A stretch of DNA of 64,000 bases from Clostridium disporicum (GTDB lineage Bacteria > Bacillota > Clostridia > Clostridiales > Clostridiaceae): NCBI RefSeq assembly GCF_001405015.1, contig NZ_CYZX01000008.1, forward strand, positions 62,001-126,000, read 5' to 3'. Within the stretch, counting starts at the first letter, position 1. Every line of letters begins with the position of its first letter. The notes below the pieces were generated by a model, which did not search any database, had not been told where the DNA came from, and saw only the letters and a list, made by a program, of their open reading frames with translations. Below, one piece after another: positions 14,006-22,988 of this stretch. A program made the position numbers and the translations under genes.

Positions 14006-15958
14006 TTATCTTACTTGGCTTCCTGTTGGTAGTTCACCTGGACTTACTAGGTTTAATACACTATCATCGTCTGTAGCTGCAGCAAGTATCATACCTTGAG
14101 ATAATTCTCCTCTTAATGTTACTGGCTTTAAGTTAGCTACTAAAACAACATATTTTCCTACTAATTCTTCTGGTTTATAGAATTTAGCTATTCCTGATAC
14201 TACCTGTCTTTCTTCACCATTTAAATCTACTTTTAATTTTAATAATTTTTTTGCTCCCTTGATTGGTTCACAAGCAGTTACTTTAACTACTCTTAAGTCA
14301 AGCTTAGCAAAATCATCTATTGTGATTTCCTCTTTAATTGGAGTTATCTCTCTCTTTTCTTCAACTTTTTGTTGTGCTGCTAATTGTTCTGCTTTTTTCT
14401 TTTCAACTACCTCTAATATTGCTTTTACATCTAGTCTTGGGAAAATTGCTTCACCTCTATTAACCTTTGTTCCAGCAGCTGTTCCATCAAATGAATGTAA
14501 GCTTTCTAAATCTGTTTTTGAAATATTAACTTGTTCATTGATTTTTGCACTTGTTTCTGGTAAGAATGGTGCAATTAAGCTTGATATAAATCTTATACTT
14601 TCACATAAGTTATAAAGCACTGTAGCAAGTCTATCCTTTTGAGATTCATCTTTTCCAAGAACCCAAGGAGTAGTTTCATCTATATATTTATTTGTTCTTC
14701 TAATTAAGTTCCATATTTGATCTAAAGCATCTGCAATTCTTAAATGCTCCATCTTATCTGCAACTTTTTTAGGAGTTTCAAGCGCTAATGAGATAAGCTC
14801 ATCATCCACAGCTTCTTTAACCATTGGTACTGGAATTACTCCATCAAAATACTTTTCAACCATTGTAACTGTTCTAGAAACAAGGTTTCCTAAAGTATTA
14901 GCTAAATCTGAGTTAACTCTTTCAGTAACTAATTCCCAAGTGATTGTTCCGTCATTATCGAATGGCATTTCATGAAGAACGAAGTAACGAACTGCATCAA
15001 CACCAAATAATTCTACTAAATCATCAGCGTATATAACATTACCTTTAGACTTACTCATTTTTCCGTCACCTTGTAATAACCATGGATGACCGAAAATTTG
15101 CTTTGGTAATGGAATATCAAGAGCCATTAACATAATTGGCCAGTAAATAGTATGGAATCTTAAAATATCCTTACCTATTAAGTGTAAATCTGCTGGCCAG
15201 AATTTTGTATACGCTTCTGCATGATTTCCATCTAAATCATATCCTAAACCAGTTATATAGTTTGAAAGAGCATCAAGCCATACATATACAACGTGTTTAT
15301 CATCAAAATCAACTGGAATACCCCACTTAAATGATGTCCTTGATACACATAAATCTTGTAATCCTGGTAATAAGAAGTTGTTCATCATTTCATTTTTGCG
15401 TGATTCTGGTTGAATAAACTCTGGATGAGTGTTTATATGCTCAATTAATCTATCTGTATATTTGCTAAGCTTTAAGAAATATGCTTCTTCTTGAGCTGGT
15501 TGAACTTCTCTTCCACAGTCAGGACACTTACCATCAACTAATTGTGATGAAGTAAAGAAAGATTCACATGGTGTACAATATAATCCTTCATAGTGACCTT
15601 TATATATATCCCCTTGTTCGTAAAGCTTCTTGAATATTTTTTGAACTTGTTTTTCATGATACTCATCAGTTGTTCTGATAAATTTATCATAAGAAGTATT
15701 CATTAAATCCCAAATTCCTTTAATTTCACCTGCTATATTATCAACAAATTCCTTTGGTGTAATACCAGCTTCTTGAGCTTTTAACTCAATTTTTTGACCA
15801 TGTTCGTCTGTTCCTGTTTGGAATTGAACATCATAGCCTTGTAATCTCTTATATCTTGCTATACTATCAGCTAAAACTACCTCATAAGTATTACCTATAT
15901 GTGGCTTACCTGAAGTATATGCAATTGCAGTAGTTATATAATATGGTTTTTTAGTCAT
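14006..15958 (-). CDS. metG: Methionyl-tRNA synthetase
   Basis: 650 residues, the full bacterial length. HIGH equivalent KPHIGN at residues 18-23, TDEHGQKIE near 50, zinc knuckle CTPC...CPDC near 128-145, KMSKSKGNV near 300, anticodon-binding helices, and a C-terminal EMAP-like tRNA-binding domain from about 545 (DFAKLDLRVVKV). It charges tRNA-Met for initiation and elongation. GGAGGAAGAAAT precedes ATG. A T-box leader immediately upstream ties expression to uncharged tRNA-Met. Confidence 0.97.
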   Translation of the reverse strand: MTKKPYYITTAIAYTSGKPHIGNTYEVVLADSIARYKRLQGYDVQFQTGTDEHGQKIELKAQEAGITPKEFVDNIAGEIKGIWDLMNTSYDKFIRTTDEYHEKQVQKIFKKLYEQGDIYKGHYEGLYCTPCESFFTSSQLVDGKCPDCGREVQPAQEEAYFLKLSKYTDRLIEHINTHPEFIQPESRKNEMMNNFLLPGLQDLCVSRTSFKWGIPVDFDDKHVVYVWLDALSNYITGLGYDLDGNHAEAYTKFWPADLHLIGKDILRFHTIYWPIMLMALDIPLPKQIFGHPWLLQGDGKMSKSKGNVIYADDLVELFGVDAVRYFVLHEMPFDNDGTITWELVTERVNSDLANTLGNLVSRTVTMVEKYFDGVIPVPMVKEAVDDELISLALETPKKVADKMEHLRIADALDQIWNLIRRTNKYIDETTPWVLGKDESQKDRLATVLYNLCESIRFISSLIAPFLPETSAKINEQVNISKTDLESLHSFDGTAAGTKVNRGEAIFPRLDVKAILEVVEKKKAEQLAAQQKVEEKREITPIKEEITIDDFAKLDLRVVKVTACEPIKGAKKLLKLKVDLNGEERQVVSGIAKFYKPEELVGKYVVLVANLKPVTLRGELSQGMILAAATDDDSVLNLVSPGELPTGSQVR

Positions 15959-16061
15959 ATTTCTTCCTCCTTTTTTCTAATTAATAATTAAGATATAGGA
16001 ATTTAAATTTTGATATTTTCGTTAAATATTCACTTCTAATTATTAATTTTTAATTATAAAA

Positions 16062-16325
16062 AAATCCTCTATATAGGTTAATTACCCATATAGAGGCGTT
16101 ATATACGCGTTACCACTCTATTTTTACATTTATCTCACAATAAATATCTCACTAGGTTACTATCATCACCGTGCAATATAACGGTTGCTACCGTATTATC
16201 CTAATCATAAGACTCAGATAATCTGCTCCAAGACCATCTTCATAAAGTTCAATGACGCTAGCTTTCACCAAATCCTAGCTCTCTTTAGACATATTCCTAA
16301 ACTACTCTTCTTTTCTATGCATTTA
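16062..16325 (-). promoter_or_regulatory. T-box riboswitch of metG (specifier ATG)
   Basis: On the minus strand the leader shows stem I elements (AGAGAGCTAGGATTTGGTG near 16280), the candidate specifier ATG at 16237-16235 within GAAGATGGTC, the antiterminator T-box AGAGTGGTAACGCG at 16119-16106 and a terminator helix CCTCTATATGGG / CCTATATAGAGG followed by T's at 16096-16061. The ATG specifier matches the downstream synthetase. Confidence 0.93.
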
Positions 16326-16371
16326 TTAATTTTATAATATGCTAAAATGTAAAAACTGTCAATAAGCAAAA

Positions 16372-16402
16372 ATAAAAGCTGTGCCCCCATGCACAGCCTT
16401 TA
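16372..16402 (-). terminator. Terminator after the NhaC-family transporter gene
   Basis: Minus strand GGCTGTGC, loop ATGGGG, GCACAGCTTTTATT. Confidence 0.8.
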
Positions 16403-16421
16403 TATAGCCCCTATTATTTTC

Positions 16422-18167
16422 TTATTTTGCTAAAGCGCCTGTTTCAGCTTCTATGTTAGCTTCATCTACCTTCTTACCAAATATTTGTACCCCAACATAT
16501 ACAGCAACTAGTGCTAATGGTAATACTAGATATATAGGTAATCCTAAACCTGCTGGAATATAACCAAATAATATTGTTATTGTTGCAACAAATAATGAAT
16601 ACCATATTTGTGTATTAACGTGATTTATGTGGTTACATCCTGCACCCATTGATGAAAGTATTGTTGTATCTGAAATTGGTGAACAATGATCTCCAAATAT
16701 TGCTCCTGTTAATACTGCACTTGTAGAAACTACTATAAATGACATTTCAGGATTAATTGAATGTGCAAGAGGTATTGCTAATGGCATTAATATACTCATT
16801 GTTCCATATGCAGTTCCAGTTGAGAATGATATTACTGCTCCTAGAACGAATATTAAACTTGGTAATAAAAATGCTGGTATAGCACCTTGTAAAGCTTCAA
16901 CTAAATAATATGCAGTTCCAAGTTCTTTAATTACTGAACCTAAAGACCAAGCTAATATAAGAATAACTCCTGTAATAATTAGCCCTTTCATTCCATCTAC
17001 CCAAGTTTCTATAGCTTCACTTAAAGTAAATATCTTTTTACTAACAGCCATAATTATAGTTACAACTGATGCAAATAATGCTGATTGGAATAATGCTACT
17101 GAAGCATCTGCTGCTGAGAAAGCTTCCATTATTCCTGCAAATGACATTGGTGAGTTAGTCATTATTTGTTGAAGTGCTACGTTATCTCCACCCATTATTG
17201 AGCTATATCCACTATAGTAGAATGCTACTAGCGCTGAAATAATTAGTGTCCCTATTGGAATAATTGCATTCCATATGCTAAGCTCTACACCTTCTTTTGG
17301 TTCTAATTCATCCATTTGTGAAGATGATGCTGCTATCTCTTCAACAATATCTTTATTTCTCTTTCTTGCAGCTATTTCAGCTTTTCTCATTGGTCCAAAT
17401 TCTTTTAAAGTAACTGCTGTAATAATTATAAATGCAAGAATTAATATGTTGTAAAATCTATATGGTATAGTTTGAAGGAATACTCCAAATCCACTTGCTT
17501 CTACACCTATTTGATTAAACCCTTCACCTATTAAGCTAACTTCTAATCCAATCCAAGTTGATATTATTGCAAGCCCAGCTACTGGCGCTGCAGTTGCATC
17601 AATTATAAACGCTAATCTCTCTCTTGAAATCTTCATCTTATCAGCTACTGGACGCATTATAGGTCCAACTATAAGTGAATTTGCGTAATCATCAAAGAAT
17701 ACGAATAATCCTAATAACCAAGTTATTAATTGAGTGCTTCTTGCAGTCTTTGCTTTTTTTGCTAAAGCTTCTGCTATAGCCTTAGCTCCACCCATTTTAC
17801 CTACTAAATTAATAACTCCTCCAATTGCCAATACCTGAAGTATTATACCTGCATTCCATGGATCTGCTAAAGAATTTAATGCTCTTGTAACAAAATCTAA
17901 GAATGCTTGTATAAGTGCATAAAACACATTATATCCTGTAAGGCTAATTAAAAAGCTACCTGATAAAATCCCTATAAATAAAGAAATAACAACGTTCTTA
18001 GTAATAAATGCTAATACTATCGCTACTATTGGTGGTATTAAAGTTAATAACCCAAATCTTTCTGCATTTACTGCTGCTGGTTCTAACTCACTGGCAAATG
18101 CCATTGTTGTTGATAAAGTAAAAATAATCATTGTTAGTAGGATTACTCTAAATCCCGTCTTTTTCAT
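16422..18167 (-). CDS. NhaC-family transporter under lysine riboswitch control, candidate lysine transporter (LysW type)
   Basis: 581 residues with an N-terminal signal-like helix and about a dozen further membrane segments. It contains the NhaC-family features VFFDDYANSLIVGPIMRP near residue 157 and FGDHCSPISDTTILSS near 490. Annotation pipelines usually call such proteins Na+/H+ antiporters. The lysine riboswitch directly upstream argues that this member imports lysine; an NhaC-type group has been proposed as lysine transporter LysW on exactly that ground. GGGGGAAAC precedes ATG. Confidence 0.88.
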   Translation of the reverse strand: MKKTGFRVILLTMIIFTLSTTMAFASELEPAAVNAERFGLLTLIPPIVAIVLAFITKNVVISLFIGILSGSFLISLTGYNVFYALIQAFLDFVTRALNSLADPWNAGIILQVLAIGGVINLVGKMGGAKAIAEALAKKAKTARSTQLITWLLGLFVFFDDYANSLIVGPIMRPVADKMKISRERLAFIIDATAAPVAGLAIISTWIGLEVSLIGEGFNQIGVEASGFGVFLQTIPYRFYNILILAFIIITAVTLKEFGPMRKAEIAARKRNKDIVEEIAASSSQMDELEPKEGVELSIWNAIIPIGTLIISALVAFYYSGYSSIMGGDNVALQQIMTNSPMSFAGIMEAFSAADASVALFQSALFASVVTIIMAVSKKIFTLSEAIETWVDGMKGLIITGVILILAWSLGSVIKELGTAYYLVEALQGAIPAFLLPSLIFVLGAVISFSTGTAYGTMSILMPLAIPLAHSINPEMSFIVVSTSAVLTGAIFGDHCSPISDTTILSSMGAGCNHINHVNTQIWYSLFVATITILFGYIPAGLGLPIYLVLPLALVAVYVGVQIFGKKVDEANIEAETGALAK

Positions 18168-18230
18168 TTTTGTTTCCCCCTAATTAATATATTTTTTGTG
18201 AATAATTAAAGGGTTTTGCTTTTGTGCAAT

Positions 18231-18466
18231 AAAAAGAGCCTTGAGTTAACACTCAAGGCCCTAAAATTGCATTAAAAAATTAGGTCTTCCTCAAATGATA
18301 GCTCACCACAAAAACAAGTTTGTGACAGTGATATATATATTATATACATCCCCAGCTATACAACCTTAAAGCATTAGTTGTATGCTTCGGCGATAATTCC
18401 TTTCCTATTAACTCACAGTGCTTACCTCATCAATAGTACTCTTAAGTATCGCGCCTCTACCTTTAT
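18231..18466 (-). promoter_or_regulatory. Lysine (L-box) riboswitch with terminator
   Basis: Minus strand shows the L-box blocks: GGTAGAGGCGCGAT (18460-18447), GATGAGGTAAGCACTGTGAG, AGGAAAGGAATTATCGCCGAAGC and GTTGTATAGCTGGGGATG. The platform ends in a strong terminator, GCCTTGAGTGTTAACTCAAGGC then TCTTTTT, at 18262-18231. Lysine binding should favour the terminator and reduce transporter expression. Confidence 0.95.
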
Positions 18467-18550
18467 TTATTCACGATTAATTTATTATAATTATACACAT
18501 TATATTCGTTCTTGACAATACCATTTTATAACTTTTTTCAAGTATATTTA

Positions 18551-19813
18551 TTAAATGTTATTATTATACTTTGCCATAAAAGTTTCTATTTCTTCCACAG
18601 TCTTTATCATTCCACTTGTTAAATTTACTACTCCATCTTTCGTTACTAGAATATCGTCTTCTATTCTTATGCCCATATTTTCTTCTTCAATATAAATTCC
18701 TGGTTCTACTGTATATACTACACCTTCTTTAAATGTTATATCTCTATGAGGTGTTTCTAAATCATGAGTATCTAGTCCTAAACTATGTCCAATGCTATGA
18801 AAATAATACTTACTAACCTCTGATTTTTCTTTTATAAGTCCAAGTTTAATACATTCTTCAGCTATTAGATCAGTAGCTTTTTTATTGATATCTCTAAATG
18901 TTTTTCCTGGTTTTATATCATTTATTATTTCTTCGTTAACCTTTAAAACAGCATTATAAACAGCTTTTTGTCTCTCTGTAAATTTTCCGTTTACAGGGAA
19001 GGCTCTCGAAATATCTGCATTGTAAAAGTTATATTGTGCTCCTAAATCAAACTGAATTAAATCTCCGTCTTTTAATTCTGAATCATTTGCTACATAGTGT
19101 AATGTAGCTGCATTTTTTCCTGCAGCTGCAATAGTTTTAAATGCAAAATCCTTTACCCCATTATTTTTACATACAAAATCAAAATATGATTCTAATTGAT
19201 ATTCTTTTATTCCTGCTTTAGAATTTTTCATTAAAGCTTCAATACCTTCGATAGTTATTGATATAGCTTTTTTTATGTTATCAACTTCTTCTTCACTTTT
19301 TACTAGTCGTAATTCTCCAAATATACTAAATATATTTTTAATCATTACTTGTGGATATTTAGAAATTATATCCTTAGCAAATTCATTTGCTATACTAGAT
19401 GTTGAAGAAATACTATCTCTTTCTAAATCTAAGTATAGATTCACTTCTTCTTTTAAGCAAAGCAATCTATGAATCTCTGAATCAAATTGACTTTTAAATT
19501 TTACGTCTTCAATACCACTAATTTCAGTAGCTTCATCTTTACGAATACTCTTTCCTATCCATCTTTCTAAATCAGGGTCTATATCTTTTATAAATAATGT
19601 ACTCTTCTCACTTCCACCTACTTTACTCATTACAAGAATATGATTTTCTTCACTTATTCCTGTTGAATAGTAAAAGTTTCTATTAGGCGTAAATGGGTAT
19701 GCTTCATCTGCAGTCTTTTTAGGCGCATTACCTGCAAATAAAATCACAATTGAATTATCTTTTATTTTTTCAAATAATCTTTTTCTATTATTTTTAAAAA
19801 AATCTGCCTTCAT
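18551..19813 (-). CDS. Xaa-Pro aminopeptidase (M24B)
   Basis: 420 residues. An N-terminal creatinase-like domain (about 1-165; AYPFTPNRNFYYSTG near residue 38) is followed by the pita-bread catalytic domain. Metal ligands are visible: DLGAQYNFYNADISR (two Asp), HSIGHSLGLDTHD (His), VEPGIY (Glu) and GIRIEDDILVT (Glu). These proteins remove N-terminal residues from peptides with proline in second position, normally with two Mn ions. The gene is monocistronic with AAAGGAG upstream, and there is no signal peptide, so it acts in the cytoplasm. Confidence 0.94.
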   Translation of the reverse strand: MKADFFKNNRKRLFEKIKDNSIVILFAGNAPKKTADEAYPFTPNRNFYYSTGISEENHILVMSKVGGSEKSTLFIKDIDPDLERWIGKSIRKDEATEISGIEDVKFKSQFDSEIHRLLCLKEEVNLYLDLERDSISSTSSIANEFAKDIISKYPQVMIKNIFSIFGELRLVKSEEEVDNIKKAISITIEGIEALMKNSKAGIKEYQLESYFDFVCKNNGVKDFAFKTIAAAGKNAATLHYVANDSELKDGDLIQFDLGAQYNFYNADISRAFPVNGKFTERQKAVYNAVLKVNEEIINDIKPGKTFRDINKKATDLIAEECIKLGLIKEKSEVSKYYFHSIGHSLGLDTHDLETPHRDITFKEGVVYTVEPGIYIEEENMGIRIEDDILVTKDGVVNLTSGMIKTVEEIETFMAKYNNNI

Positions 19814-19897
19814 ATACTTTTTCTCCTTTGCGTATTAAATTAACAGCTACAATTAATAAATATTATATCTATAAAAACAAAATTTTTCCATAAACTT

Positions 19898-20422
19898 TTA
19901 AAATATAAGAATTTTTACCATTAATATTGCCATAATAATTGCTGTCATATCAGCCATCACTGCAGCCCAAACTGTATGTCTTACTTTTTTAATTTTAACT
20001 GCACCAAAGTATACCGTTACAGTATAAAATATAGTTTCTGTAGTTCCCATTATTACTGATGATACTAACCCTATAAACGTATCTGGTCCATAATTTTTAA
20101 GTATATCAGTAAATATTCCCATAGCTCCACTTCCTGACAGAGGTTTTACTAAAACAAGAGGAACTACTTCTTTAGGTAAACCTATTAATCCTGATATAGG
20201 AGAGATAAGATTATTTAACATATCTAAAAGCTTAGCTTCCCTAAATATATGAACCGCCAAAATCATAGCTAAAAGATAAGGAAAAATATTCATACATACC
20301 TTTAATCCATCTTTTGCACCTTCAACAAACCAATCATAAACCTTTCTTCCCTTAAACATCCCATAAGTTATTATTATAAATACTATTATAGGAATTATAC
20401 TTTTAGTTATATATTGAAACAT
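19898..20422 (-). CDS. spmB: Spore maturation protein SpmB
   Basis: 174 residues, mostly membrane helices, with the nucleoside-recognition (Gate) domain pattern: FPYLLAMILAVHIFR near residue 47, PLVLVKPLSGSGAMGIF near 88 and GTTETIFYTVTVYFG near 126. Together with SpmA it promotes spore core dehydration in Bacillus. It starts 13 bp after spmA with AAGGAGGG as ribosome-binding site, forming an spmA-spmB operon. The transported molecule is not known. Confidence 0.95.
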   Translation of the reverse strand: MFQYITKSIIPIIVFIIITYGMFKGRKVYDWFVEGAKDGLKVCMNIFPYLLAMILAVHIFREAKLLDMLNNLISPISGLIGLPKEVVPLVLVKPLSGSGAMGIFTDILKNYGPDTFIGLVSSVIMGTTETIFYTVTVYFGAVKIKKVRHTVWAAVMADMTAIIMAILMVKILIF

Positions 20423-20435
20423 ACTCTATCCCTCC

Positions 20436-21011
20436 TTAAAAATATCTCTGAAGAATTTTAGCACATATAACACCTACAATAGCCGCCACCGTGGTTGATA
20501 TAATCGCAGGTAAAATTATTACCCCAGGATTTGTAGACCCTGCTGCCGCTCTTATAGAAATTACCGTGGATGGTACTAACTGAACACAAGCCGCGTTAAG
20601 TACAAGAAATAACGCCATATCATTACTAGCTCTTCCTTTATCTCTATTTAATCTATCCATTTCTTCCATCGCTTTTATCCCAAAAGGTGTAGCAGCATTT
20701 CCTAACCCCATCATATTAGCAGTTATATTCATTACAATTGCCCCTAATGCTTTTTCATCCTTTGCTGCTTCCTTAAAAATCACTTTAAGTATCGGTTTCA
20801 TAAGCTTTGCTAACTTCTCTGTTAATCCACTTTTTTCAGCAACCTTCATTACTCCACACCAAAAGCACATTAATCCAACTAAACTTATAATAAAAGTAAC
20901 GGTACTATCTATAGAACTAATTATTGTATTAGACATAGCTTCCCCATTGCCAGTAAATATACTAACTAGTATTCCTAGAAAAATCATTATAAACCATATG
21001 TAATTTATCAT
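20436..21011 (-). CDS. spmA: Spore maturation protein SpmA
   Basis: 191 residues with about five membrane helices and the paired Gate-domain motif: GVMKVAEKSGLTEKLAKLM near residue 53 and TANMMGLGNAATPFGIKAM near 92, plus NAACVQLVPST near 133. GGGGGGATAG precedes the ATG. It is the first gene of the spmAB operon; the pair is the standard arrangement in spore formers and supports a sporulating host. Confidence 0.95.
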   Translation of the reverse strand: MINYIWFIMIFLGILVSIFTGNGEAMSNTIISSIDSTVTFIISLVGLMCFWCGVMKVAEKSGLTEKLAKLMKPILKVIFKEAAKDEKALGAIVMNITANMMGLGNAATPFGIKAMEEMDRLNRDKGRASNDMALFLVLNAACVQLVPSTVISIRAAAGSTNPGVIILPAIISTTVAAIVGVICAKILQRYF

Positions 21012-21369
21012 TTACTATCCCCCCAATTTAATTAATAGTTAATAGTTAAGATTTAGTAGTTATTAGCTTTTATAAAACCGTTCCTTATTTTTATTAATAG
21101 TGTAAAATAACAAATTAAAAGTTATGAATAAAACTATTCCGTAATTTTTATATTATGTTTTAAATTCAGTTCAGCTGAATTTAAACCTTAACTTTTTACT
21201 TTTAATTATTAATTTTATAAACGCGTGGAACTGTTTATTTTTCACTTCTTAACTTTTCTCTTTTAACTGTTAACTATTTAAAATATATGCCTTGCAACGT
21301 CTATTTATTAGTGATAGGATAAAGATAAATACTATATTAGTTTTACTTTAAATATAAGGAGATGTACCG
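21012..21369. other. 358-bp gap with one palindrome, otherwise nothing clear
   Basis: Divergent gap between spmA and a small plus-strand gene. The only structure I can support is a hairpin at 21159-21185, TTTAAATTCAG / CTGAATTTAAA around a 5-nt loop. The motif CCGTTCC near 21082 and GTGGAACTG near 21226 could pair loosely over distance. No open reading frame with a ribosome-binding site. Confidence 0.5.
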
Positions 21370-21555
21370 ATGAAAGAATCAAACTTAAAATTAGCTCAAA
21401 GAGACATAGAGGAAGCATTAAAAACGGTTGAAGAAATGGAAGAATTCGTTGATACAATAGATGCCCCAAAAGAAGTTTTAAAGGAAAAATTCTATACTTT
21501 AACTCAAAAGGTACAACAATTAGAAGATATATTAAAAAATGAAGGAATATTATAA
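21370..21555 (+). CDS. Small coiled-coil protein, function unknown (61 aa)
   Basis: AAGGAGATG lies at the right distance from ATG and a terminator follows, so I treat it as a real gene. The product is almost entirely helical and charged, with heptad-like spacing (LKTVEEMEEFVDTI, LTQKVQQLEDIL) suggesting a short coiled coil or two-helix hairpin. No cysteine, membrane segment or signal. I do not recognise the family. Confidence 0.75.
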   Translation: MKESNLKLAQRDIEEALKTVEEMEEFVDTIDAPKEVLKEKFYTLTQKVQQLEDILKNEGIL

Positions 21556-21579
21556 AATAACATATTTTATTCAAAATAA

Positions 21580-21610
21580 AAAAAGATAGCTTACCCATAG
21601 CTATCTTTTT
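21580..21610. terminator. Terminator after the 61-residue gene
   Basis: AAAAAGATAGCT / AGCTATCTTTTT, 12-bp perfect stem, loop TACCCAT; symmetrical enough to work on both strands. Confidence 0.85.
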
Positions 21611-21776
21611 ATTATCTTGTTTACTAAATTATTATTACACCCATTTAACTTATACTCTCATAAAATAACACATACATAGTTGAATTTTTTAACCCATTTT
21701 ATTTTATTTAGTAAACGTTCTCAACATTATGTATATAGTTTACCATATTTTCTTTATTATTACAATCTTTATAAAT

Positions 21777-21808
21777 AAAAAAAATAAGTCGTATAAAACG
21801 ACTTATTT
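21777..21808 (-). terminator. Terminator overlapping the ccpA-like stop codon
   Basis: Minus strand AAATAAGTCG, loop TTTTATA, CGACTTATTTTTTT. The TAA stop of the regulator gene lies at the base of the stem. Confidence 0.8.
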
Positions 21809-22801
21809 ACAACTTTCTCTTTGTATTAACTTATAATCTAATACATATTGACCTTCTTCTAAAGGTTTATTATTTAAGATTTTAATTAACATTCTCATAG
21901 CTACAGATCCCATATCATAACTTGGTTGATTTACTGTAGTTAATCTTGGATAGAAATATGATGCTACAGCGTTATTATTAAATCCTATAACACTAACGTC
22001 ATCTGGAGTATTAATTCCCTTTTCTCTTAATCCATTTATAACTCCCATAGCTATTTCATCTGATGCACATACAACCCCTTCAAATTTTTTAGAAAGGCTT
22101 AAGAATTTTTCCGCAGCATCACTACCTGTCTTGTATTTAAGATTTTGAAGGTATACTAAATCTTCATCAACTTCTAATCCAGCTTCTTTTAAAGCTTTTT
22201 CGTATCCTAAGAATCTATCTCCCCAAGCATTAGCTACCTCTTTCTTTACTCCTACAAAGGCAATATTTTTTATTCCTTTTTCAAGTAAATGCTTAGTTGC
22301 TTCATATGAAGCCTCTATGTTATCTATAGTTACGCTTGGTAATCTTCCTTCTCTGTCTTTTGTTTCAACTAAAACAGTTTTTAAATCTAAATCATTAATA
22401 ATATCTAGAGATTCTTCTTGTAATGAAGAGCTCATGTAGATAACTCCATCTACCATTTTCTCTTTCAATACTCTTAAGTAATCTTTTTCTTTATCGTAGT
22501 CAAAGTCTGAGTTACATAATATAACGTTATAATCATATATATTAGCAACATCTTCTGCTCCTCTAACTATTTCAGGATAAAATCCACTTGATATATCTGG
22601 AACTAATATTCCTATTGTCTTCGTTCTTTGAGTCTTTAAGCTTCTAGCTACGATATTTGGTCTGTATCCTAATTTTTTTATTGCATCCAATACCTTTTTC
22701 TTTGTATCTTCATTTACAACATCTATATCATTAAGTACTCTAGAAACCGTAGCTATTGAAACGCCCGCTTCTCTTGCAACATCTTTAATAGAAGTAGCCA
22801 T
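21803..22801 (-). CDS. ccpA: LacI/GalR-family regulator, probable catabolite control protein CcpA
   Basis: 332 residues. A LacI helix-turn-helix opens it (IKDVAREAGVSIATVSRVLN), with the hinge region near residue 50. A periplasmic-binding-like effector domain follows (GILVPDISSGFYPEI, VVCASDEIAMGVI, VIGFNNNAVASYF). Length and N-terminus match CcpA, which with HPr-Ser46-P represses or activates genes at cre sites. It stands alone, not beside a sugar operon, which favours the global regulator over a local one. GGAGTGAT precedes ATG. Confidence 0.85.
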   Translation of the reverse strand: MATSIKDVAREAGVSIATVSRVLNDIDVVNEDTKKKVLDAIKKLGYRPNIVARSLKTQRTKTIGILVPDISSGFYPEIVRGAEDVANIYDYNVILCNSDFDYDKEKDYLRVLKEKMVDGVIYMSSSLQEESLDIINDLDLKTVLVETKDREGRLPSVTIDNIEASYEATKHLLEKGIKNIAFVGVKKEVANAWGDRFLGYEKALKEAGLEVDEDLVYLQNLKYKTGSDAAEKFLSLSKKFEGVVCASDEIAMGVINGLREKGINTPDDVSVIGFNNNAVASYFYPRLTTVNQPSYDMGSVAMRMLIKILNNKPLEEGQYVLDYKLIQRESCK

Positions 22802-22933
22802 GTCAACATCACTCCATTTTTTTCATTTTAATTATTAATTATACCGTTTTTTCATTAGTTGTACAAGAACATATAAGTATTTTATTAATATAATATAATT
22901 TTGAACTAATTTATCTATCTTTATATATTCTTT

Positions 22934-22971
22934 CAAAAAAAGAAGGGAATTATGAGTTAATTCCCTTCTTT
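22934..22971 (-). terminator. Terminator after ileS
   Basis: Minus strand AAAGAAGGGAATTA, loop ACTCA, TAATTCCCTTCTTTTTTT: 14-bp perfect stem with a T-run. Confidence 0.9.
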
Positions 22972-22988
22972 ACCATAATATTTTTAAA

